The notes beneath the pieces were generated by a model. That model was not told the origin of the DNA, made no database searches, and saw only the letters and a list, made by a program, of their open reading frames with translations. DNA of 64,000 nt from Candidatus Pantoea deserta (GTDB taxonomy: Bacteria > Pseudomonadota > Gammaproteobacteria > Enterobacterales > Enterobacteriaceae): the NCBI RefSeq assembly GCF_003813865.1, contig NZ_RMVG01000016.1:1-64000 (forward strand), read 5' to 3'. Shown in pieces: positions 58,829 through 64,000 of the stretch. Made by a program: the position numbers and the translations under genes. How positions within the stretch are numbered: position 1 is the first letter of the stretch; each line of letters starts with the position of its first letter.

Positions 58829-58961
58829 TAGATGGGGTTAAAGAGAATGCAAGAAAGCGGCCAGAAACAATAGTAAGCGCTAACAAACCTGTAAACGCTT
58901 ATGCATCCAGCGCTGAATCAGGATGTTCAGAAGAGGGTAAGCACTGAAAAGCCGGAATCTG

Positions 58962-59099
58962 ACTGATTACAGTGAACGCTGCTGATGACAGTGAACGTTC
59001 TGCTGGCAAGCTGGTAGATGAAGAGTGCGATGCAAAGCAGCTGTCACGTCTGGATTAAAAGTGACGCTGCCACGCTGCATCTGCTGTTTACAGTGAATG
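58962..59099 (-). repeat. inverted iterons between the field and the repA end
   Basis: Three repeats facing the opposite way lie next to the repA stop: ACTGATTACAGTGAA at 58962-58976, a shorter CTGATGACAGTGAA at 58982-58995, and CTGTTTACAGTGAATG at about 59084-59099. They are in the orientation of the repeats upstream of repA. The last is seven bases from the repA stop at 59106. Confidence 0.8.
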
Positions 59100-59105
59100 T
59101 TCTGT

Positions 59106-60035
59106 CTAGTCGTCAAAATCGATCTCATCCAGAGCATCAATACTTTCCAGATTGCCTATCCCGTCCAGCTTTGGTGTACGACTATGGATGATAAAAAACA
59201 CCGAGCGGCCGCGCTTGACCTCGGAATAGTCAAGATAACCAATCTCTTTCAACTGCTCCATTGCGCGCCGCACAACATGATTCTGCGTAGTGGTTTTAGA
59301 GCCGAGATTCAGGCGCATACGTAAGCGCGCCAGGGAGATGGGCGCAGGATTGGTCGGCAGGCTTTCCAGAAAGGTATAAAGCGCCTGTGCAGACTCTTTG
59401 CGTTTCAGCCTGGAGATGGCCCTGAGCTGTAGCAATACCTTGTGGTCAAAGTTATAGAGCTCAAACAGCTTGGGATCGGCCTGGATCCTCACGACGTCCT
59501 TTTCCCGATCGTAATAGGCGGACTGCACCAGGTGCGTATGATACGCCTTGCCGTTGCCCTCAAAGGAGAGGGTGTTAGTCGCAATACGACGCAGAGAAGC
59601 ATCCAGCCGTTTGCGTAGCGCTGCCGATGAGTTTGCTGAAGGGATGCCGCACATCTTCACAAAATCGATAAAGGGCAGCGTGACGGTATCGCCCTTCGTA
59701 GGATAGCGGGAAAATGACTGAATGATCCCAGCCCAGGTTTTAAAATCGTTATCCATATCCAGCCGCGCGCCGGTAATGGTAATCTTTTCATAACCCTCAG
59801 CTTTCACCAGCGACAGGTTTTTCAGCTCTTTGGTCGCATCGGTTGAGGCCATCGCGCCCGATTTACCCCGCGCCGTTGATTTTAGCGTCGGGACAAAGAG
59901 TCCCAGACGCATCAGAGCAACAGGCTGAACGGTATTATTCTTATTGGGATGAAGCTGAATAACTTCACCACTGTTTTTGGTCACCGACAGAAAGGGTTCA
60001 AGTAACCCTTTGTTTTCACTCTCATTATCTGCCAT
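59106..60035 (-). CDS. repA: plasmid replication initiator RepA (RepFIB type, Rep_3 family)
   Basis: Initiator of 309 residues with two winged-helix domains (Rep_3). By memory it follows RepFIB RepA closely ([20 protein letters not shown], then [20 protein letters not shown] and [20 protein letters not shown]). WH1 covers about residues 80-200 and WH2 about 210-285 ([26 protein letters not shown]). It binds the TTCACTGTAATCAGTA repeats on both sides of its gene. The tail after residue 290 is acidic ([10 protein letters not shown]), shorter than in RepFIB. Ribosome site is weak, fitting low expression. Confidence 0.96.
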   Translation of the reverse strand: MADNESENKGLLEPFLSVTKNSGEVIQLHPNKNNTVQPVALMRLGLFVPTLKSTARGKSGAMASTDATKELKNLSLVKAEGYEKITITGARLDMDNDFKTWAGIIQSFSRYPTKGDTVTLPFIDFVKMCGIPSANSSAALRKRLDASLRRIATNTLSFEGNGKAYHTHLVQSAYYDREKDVVRIQADPKLFELYNFDHKVLLQLRAISRLKRKESAQALYTFLESLPTNPAPISLARLRMRLNLGSKTTTQNHVVRRAMEQLKEIGYLDYSEVKRGRSVFFIIHSRTPKLDGIGNLESIDALDEIDFDD

Positions 60036-60075
60036 AGCTTGAGATCTTCATTCTGGGGATGAAAAGGATCGTTTC

Positions 60076-60175
60076 CTGACTACAGTGAACACTATCACTG
60101 TTTACAGTGAACATTCTACTGTGTGTAGTGAATAAAGTGCTGATTACAGTGAACTCTTTGCTGATTATAGTGAAC
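60076..60175 (-). repeat. origin iterons upstream of repA (five, 21-bp spaced)
   Basis: Five repeats with the GTGAAC/T end at 60085, 60107, 60128, 60149 and 60170, i.e. spacing 22, 21, 21 and 21 bases, two turns each. Sequences vary: CTGACTACAGTGAAC, CTGTTTACAGTGAAC, CTGTGTGTAGTGAAT, CTGATTACAGTGAAC and CTGATTATAGTGAAC. Regular spacing puts RepA on one face of the helix, as in an origin. They adjoin the GATC-rich segment at 60216. Confidence 0.9.
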
Positions 60176-60215
60176 GGGATCACCCTTTCAGCCCTTGCCC
60201 GGTGCGGCCTGCGGC

Positions 60216-60293
60216 GATCGGGGATCTCTTTGGATCTCTTTATGATCTGTTTATGATCGTTTATTAGGATCTGCTTTCTGTATATGTGGATAA
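60216..60293. other. oriV: replication origin: GATC-rich unwinding element and DnaA box
   Basis: Six GATC sites at 60216, 60223, 60233, 60244, 60255 and 60268 occur within 56 bases, in AT-rich repeats GATCTCTTT, GATCTCTTTAT, GATCTGTTTAT, GATCGTTTATTAG. These resemble the 13-mers of E. coli oriC. A consensus DnaA box (TTATCCACA on the minus strand) is at 60285-60293. It is on the far side of the 21-bp iterons from repA. Dam methylation and SeqA control are probable. The remainder of 60294-60439 has no gene and should include the promoter for the next gene. Confidence 0.78.
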
Positions 60294-60439
60294 CTTTAAA
60301 ACATGGTCGCAGTAATACTGCCAGCCAAAACGCAGTTATTCTCTCCAGAAAAGCAACTTAGTCATTATTATTCATTTTTCATAACGACTATCGAGGCGTA
60401 GGGTAGATCCCATCTTTCCTGACCCATTCAAGAGGCGCT

Positions 60440-61810
60440 ATGACCGATTACGCAGTGTCAAAAAATCCGGCTAATGGTGAAATCCTGGCCCGTTATCCCA
60501 TGCAGTCCCGCGATGAACTTGAAACCACACTTGCCGCCAGCGCATCGGCTTTCCAGCAGTGGCGTCAAACCGACATGACCACGCGCGTAAACGTCCTGCG
60601 CCAGCTGGCTGAACAGCTTCGCCAGCGTGAGCCTGAACTGTCACGCATGATCACCCTTGAAATGGGTAAACCTGTTGCCCAGGCCCGAGCTGAGATCCTT
60701 AAATGCGCCAGTCTTAGCGACTGGTATGCGGAACATGGCCCAGCCATGCTGGAAGATCAGCCGACGCAGGTAGCGGACGCCTGGCAACGCTTTAAACCGA
60801 TCGGCACGATCCTTGCCGTAATGCCCTGGAATTTCCCGTTCTGGCAGGTACTGCGCGGCGCTGTCGGCATGTTACTTGCCGGCAACACCTATGTGCTGAA
60901 GCATGCGCCTAACGTTATGGGCTGCGCAGGGCTGATGACTGAGCTGTTTAACGCCACAGATCTCCCCAAAGGCGCGTTCGCTTCTATCAACGTAGACAAT
61001 GACGGCGTCTCCGTAGCCATTAACGATCCGCGGATTGCCGCCGTCGCCGTTACCGGCAGCGTGCGCGCAGGCGCGGCGATTGCTGCTCAGGCTGGCGCCG
61101 CCCTGAAAAAAACCGTTCTTGAGCTGGGAGGATCGGATCCCTTTATCGTGCTTGCCGACGCCAGCCTTGATGACGCCGTGAAATCCGCAGTAACAGGCCG
61201 CTATCAAAATACCGGACAGGTTTGTATGGCCGCCAAACGTTTTATTGTCGAGGCCGCCATCGCGGAAGAATTTGAAGCCCGCTTTAAAGCCGCCGTACAG
61301 GCGCTCACCATGGGCGATCCGCTGGATGAAAATAACTATCTCGGTCCTATGGCGCGCTTTGATCTGCGCGATGAGCTTGATAATCAGGTTCAGCAGACGC
61401 TAAAAGAGGGCGCGCGTCTGGTTCTGGGTGGGGAGAAGATAGCAGGGGAGGGCAATTACTATGCGCCGACTATCCTGTCAGATGTCACGACTGAAATGAC
61501 GGCCTTCCGTGAAGAATTGTTTGGGCCGGTCGCCGCCATCGCCGTTGCTCGCGATGCCGATCATGCGCTGGCTATCGCAAACGACAGCGAATTTGGCCTT
61601 AGCGCAACGATCTGGACAGAAGACAGTGAGATCGCCGAACGTCTGGCGGATCAAATCGAGACCGGCGCGGTGTTTATCAATGGCAACGGCGCTTCCGATC
61701 CGCGCGTGACAATTGGCGGCGTTAAAAAGAGCGGCTACGGTCGTGAACTGTCGCACTACGGCGTACACGAATTTTGTAATATTCAGACCGTCTGGAAAAA
61801 CCGCCGCTAA
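60440..61810 (+). CDS. sad: NAD(P)-dependent succinate-semialdehyde dehydrogenase (Sad/YneI-like)
   Basis: Aldehyde dehydrogenase of 456 residues (E. coli Sad 462) with close likeness by memory. It oxidises succinate semialdehyde to succinate. Landmarks: PWNFPFWQVLRGAVGML with the catalytic Asn, TGSVRAGAAIAAQAG (Rossmann loop), catalytic Glu in LELGGSDPFIV, and catalytic Cys in NTGQVCMAAKRF. AAGAGGCG precedes the ATG. It stands alone beside the origin; no GABA transaminase gene follows. Confidence 0.92.
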   Translation: MTDYAVSKNPANGEILARYPMQSRDELETTLAASASAFQQWRQTDMTTRVNVLRQLAEQLRQREPELSRMITLEMGKPVAQARAEILKCASLSDWYAEHGPAMLEDQPTQVADAWQRFKPIGTILAVMPWNFPFWQVLRGAVGMLLAGNTYVLKHAPNVMGCAGLMTELFNATDLPKGAFASINVDNDGVSVAINDPRIAAVAVTGSVRAGAAIAAQAGAALKKTVLELGGSDPFIVLADASLDDAVKSAVTGRYQNTGQVCMAAKRFIVEAAIAEEFEARFKAAVQALTMGDPLDENNYLGPMARFDLRDELDNQVQQTLKEGARLVLGGEKIAGEGNYYAPTILSDVTTEMTAFREELFGPVAAIAVARDADHALAIANDSEFGLSATIWTEDSEIAERLADQIETGAVFINGNGASDPRVTIGGVKKSGYGRELSHYGVHEFCNIQTVWKNRR

Positions 61811-61814
61811 GGCA

Positions 61815-62996
61815 CTATTGCGCAGCCGGAAGATAAGCGGGGGTAAATCCCCCGCTTTTGCCTGTAAAGGGCGTCAGAAGCCGCTGAGGCGCGAAATCGG
61901 CCAGCATTGCAGATCGTTCACCCGTGATCACCTCTTCCGCCACCAGCTCGCCGAGCAAAGGGGCCAGCGTCATGCCGCTGTGAGACGCCATCAGATAAAC
62001 ACGCTGGCGCTCACTCACATAACCCAGCGCAGGTAAACCGTCCGACGGACGAGAGCGCTGCCCGACCTCGATTCTGGCTATACGCGCGCTTTCCGCATGG
62101 CTGAACAGGCGTCGTAAACGGCGCAAAAACGTCTGCCCGATAAAGCCCTCAGTGCTGACAGGCCGCGCTGGATCCGCATATTCATCCAGATCCAGCGCCT
62201 GCAACATTAACCGACCGCCGCCCTCTGGCCTGACGTTAAGCTCAGGCGAAATGATATTGCTGTTAATCTGGATCGGCAGAGGATCGGTATAGGCCAGAAA
62301 GCTACAGGCAACCTTGTTGGGTCGGTTCGCGTCCGTCATTGACAGCGTCAGTCCCAGCTGCGTCAGCAGCTCTGCTGACCAGCGACCCGTGGCTAAAATC
62401 ACTTTATCGCCCTGCCAGCGCTCGCCGTTCGCCAGCTCCAGCTCGACGCCGTCGGGCCGTTCCGAAAGCGTGACGATCTCGGTTTGCGCGATGATCTTAC
62501 CGCCGAACCGGCGTATCTGCGTCTGTAACCAGCCGATTAGCAGGCTGGGATAGAGCAGGCATTCCGAAGGAAAAAACCAGCCCTGCTGAATACGGGAGTC
62601 GAGCCGCAGCTCAGGGAAGTGTGTGAGCAGCGTCTCCCGCGTTACCGCCTGCCAGGGATAGCCAAGCGCAGTCAGCTTCGCGAGCCGGGCTTCCAGCTGC
62701 GTCCTGATCGCAGAGTCTGCCACCCATTCCCAGGTGCCCGTCTCCAGCAGCCAGGGCGCGGACGCGCCTGACTGCCGTTGCAGACGCTTATGGGCATCAA
62801 TACCCGCAGCGTTAAGGTGATGGTAGCTGTCCGGGCTTTTGCCATTGGCATTGACCCACGCAAAACTAATCTGACTGGTGCCTGCGCCCGGCGCGCCTTT
62901 GTCAAACAGCGTAACCTCTTCGCCCCGCAGCGCCAGCATCCGCGCAACAGACAATCCCAGTACGCCTGCGCCAACGACGGCAATACGCTGTGTCAT
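61815..62996 (-). CDS. DadA-type FAD-dependent D-amino-acid dehydrogenase/oxidase
   Basis: Flavoprotein of 393 residues from ATG 62996, with CGGGAG upstream; the frame to 63215 includes the end of the next gene and is rejected. N-terminal FAD fold: AVVGAGVLGLSVARMLALRG (GxGxxG, residues 6-25), then GAGTSQISFAWVNANGKSP. The C-terminus has the DAO-type RPSDGLPALGY and SHSGMTLAPLLGELVAEEV. Acts on an amino acid or amine; exact substrate unknown. Its end is four bases from the stop of the convergent aldehyde dehydrogenase. Confidence 0.9.
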   Translation of the reverse strand: MTQRIAVVGAGVLGLSVARMLALRGEEVTLFDKGAPGAGTSQISFAWVNANGKSPDSYHHLNAAGIDAHKRLQRQSGASAPWLLETGTWEWVADSAIRTQLEARLAKLTALGYPWQAVTRETLLTHFPELRLDSRIQQGWFFPSECLLYPSLLIGWLQTQIRRFGGKIIAQTEIVTLSERPDGVELELANGERWQGDKVILATGRWSAELLTQLGLTLSMTDANRPNKVACSFLAYTDPLPIQINSNIISPELNVRPEGGGRLMLQALDLDEYADPARPVSTEGFIGQTFLRRLRRLFSHAESARIARIEVGQRSRPSDGLPALGYVSERQRVYLMASHSGMTLAPLLGELVAEEVITGERSAMLADFAPQRLLTPFTGKSGGFTPAYLPAAQ

Positions 62997-63045
62997 AGCA
63001 GTTAACTCCCGTTTAATGAACCGATCATCCGGCAATGTTGAAACA

Positions 63046-63573
63046 TCAGGCCAGATCAGCAGGCGGAGCCTTATCGCCTGCGCCCAGCGCCAGCTGCATA
63101 AAATGCGTATCAAGCCAGCGGCCATGCTTAAATCCGACGGCCTGTAACCGTCCCGCCTCGCGGAATTCCAGGGCGCGATGCAAGCCCATTGACGCCAGAT
63201 TATCATTGCCGGCAATCACCGCGACAATCTGACGAAAACCGCGCGCTTCGGCGAGACGAATGGCTTCCGTCAGCAGCGCGCGGCCAGCGCCGCGGCCGGT
63301 GCGTTCAGGATGAAGATAGATCGAATCTTCCAGCGTAAAGCGATAGGCGTAACGCGGGCGATAGGGCGCAAGATAGCAATAACCTATGACGGCATTTTCC
63401 TCCAGCGCCACCAGCCAGATGCCTCCTTTATCCAGCAGCGCGTTCAAACGTTGCTGCATCTCCTCGGCATCGGGCGGTTCGGTTTCAAAGGTGGCGCTGC
63501 CGTAGAGCACGTGCCAGGCGTAGATTTGCTGTATGGCGGGAATGTGATGCGCTGTAGCGGGGATGATCTGCAT
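63046..63573 (-). CDS. GNAT N-acetyltransferase (phosphinothricin acetyltransferase-like)
   Basis: Acetyltransferase of 175 residues from ATG 63573, with AGAGGA six bases before; the ATG-like start at 63600 lacks a site. It shows the PAT-type features: QIYAWHVLYGSATFETEPP (residues 17-35) and acetyl-CoA-binding ERTGRGAGRALLTEAIRLAE, then the ending GFKHGRWLDTHFMQLALG. Relatives acetylate phosphinothricin, methionine sulfoximine or related compounds. The flanking flavoprotein gene lies 49 bases downstream, so they may share a transcript. Confidence 0.92.
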   Translation of the reverse strand: MQIIPATAHHIPAIQQIYAWHVLYGSATFETEPPDAEEMQQRLNALLDKGGIWLVALEENAVIGYCYLAPYRPRYAYRFTLEDSIYLHPERTGRGAGRALLTEAIRLAEARGFRQIVAVIAGNDNLASMGLHRALEFREAGRLQAVGFKHGRWLDTHFMQLALGAGDKAPPADLA

Positions 63574-63661
63574 GGCGTCCTCTGACTTGTCCTTTATCAC
63601 ACCATGCTACACCTGTCCCGACGCAGCGGCAGCAGGATGTGTCAGAGGAAAAAATGATACT

Positions 63662-64000
63662 TCAGCTGTGCTCTATGACCATCACGGCCAGCGTATCGGG
63701 TTCCAGCGCGCGGAAAATATGCGGCTCATCTCCGGCGTAACAGATGTAATCGCCGGGATGAAGTTCAACCGGAGACACTTCCGGACCCACCAGCGCGCGT
63801 CCTTGCGTAATGATGATGTGTTCAATGGTGCCAGGCGGATGCGGCTGCGAGCAGCGTTCGCTGCCGGGCTGCGTGTTAAGCAGGTAAATATCGCGTCGCG
63901 CGCCGGGCGGACAGGTGGCCAGCAATACGGCCTGGTAATCCGCCAGCTCCGCCGTTACTGTTGGACCTTCGCCGCGGCGAATGACCTGTAAGCGCTTCTC
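63662..64000 (-). CDS. cupin-domain regulator, C-terminal part (truncated by the window end)
   Basis: The frame is open beyond 64000, so only the last 112 residues are seen. They begin EKRLQVIRRGEGPTVTAEL and contain a cupin barrel: GSERCSQPHPPGTIEHIIIT (His-containing motif 1) and PGDYICYAGDEPHIFRALEP (motif 2), ending in LAVMVIEHS. This is the C-terminal sensor of XRE-type regulators with a fused cupin domain. The N-terminal helix-turn-helix should be upstream, outside the window. It may regulate the GNAT gene that begins 89 bases downstream. Confidence 0.75.
   Translation of the reverse strand, partial: EKRLQVIRRGEGPTVTAELADYQAVLLATCPPGARRDIYLLNTQPGSERCSQPHPPGTIEHIIITQGRALVGPEVSPVELHPGDYICYAGDEPHIFRALEPDTLAVMVIEHS

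Noticed and set aside
62878-63232. forward frames over the DadA and GNAT genes
   Set aside because: Antisense shadows with no features.
1-64000. tRNA, rRNA or insertion sequence elements
   Set aside because: None was recognised; no transposase-like protein or tRNA-like sequence with CCA end and T-loop could be supported by eye. A search tool could still find one.

Overview
The window looks like part of a large low-copy plasmid from an enterobacterium of the Pantoea/Mixta/Erwinia group. Three things support this. First, a replication and partition backbone sits at 54.8-60.3 kb: a RepFIB-type initiator, iteron fields, an oriC-like unwinding segment, and a P1-type ParA/ParB pair with its own parS-like repeats. 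Second, a thiamine thiazole operon thiO-thiS-thiG-thiF sits under a TPP riboswitch, which as I recall is a hallmark of the large Pantoea plasmids (LPP-1). Third, almost all other genes are enterobacterial accessory metabolism, transport and regulators, with no rRNA, tRNA or core housekeeping genes. Assignment to a genus is inference, because no search could be run.

Layout. 0-8 kb: a LysR regulator divergent from nine co-directional genes (small alpha/beta-barrel protein, DJ-1/PfpI protein, two aldo/keto reductases, an amidohydrolase, a flavodoxin-fold oxidoreductase, then three exported small-molecule enzymes). 8.3-15.2 kb: a minus-strand cluster of a polar amino-acid-type ABC transporter, two carboxymuconolactone-decarboxylase-like proteins and a flavin monooxygenase-like protein, with a LysR gene behind it. 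15.7-21.4 kb: exported lactonase, DHA2 efflux pump, exported alpha/beta hydrolase and aldo/keto reductase on the minus strand, with a divergent AraC regulator. 21.6-23.5 kb: a decayed lambdoid prophage remnant (integrase tail, CII-like gene, broken O-like replication gene) holding an origin-like sequence. 23.6-25.2 kb: a ParD-like/methionine aminopeptidase pair, then a deletion scar joining pieces of a LacI-type regulator and an enolase-superfamily dehydratase. 25.3-29.6 kb: diguanylate cyclase, sulfonate-type binding protein, flavin-dependent monooxygenase, small membrane protein, macro-domain protein. 29.7-35.2 kb: thiamine operon thiO-S-G-F-Z-X-Y and its riboswitch. 35.2-43.4 kb: DMT exporter, stress-type SDR behind a perfect CRP site, GH15 glycosidase, VOC protein, KGG stress protein, autotransporter esterase, gamma-glutamylcyclotransferase-like protein. 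43.5-43.8 kb: a distal iteron cluster. 43.9-53.6 kb: alcohol dehydrogenase/HxlR pair, HAD phosphatase, DUF1479 protein, DeoR regulator, LysR/SDR pair, YhcN-type stress peptide, a frameshifted racemase and a FUSC transporter. 53.9-60.3 kb: sulfonate-binding protein, parS array, parB, parA, iterons, repA, origin. 60.4-64 kb: succinate-semialdehyde dehydrogenase, DadA-type oxidase, acetyltransferase and a truncated cupin regulator.

How it works together. RepA (59.1 kb) should bind the five 21-bp-spaced repeats in front of it to open the GATC-rich segment beside a consensus DnaA box. The long repeat fields behind repA and at 43.5 kb are likely copy-control sites. ParA/ParB and three or four parS-like units secure inheritance. 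The thiamine block gives the host thiazole synthesis plus uptake of a pyrimidine precursor under feedback control. Most of the rest looks like uptake, oxidation and detoxification of organic compounds, each block with its own local regulator. The least explained parts are the multi-copy parS array, the helically spaced iteron field, the origin-like sequence inside the prophage remnant, and the exported enzyme run at 6-8 kb.
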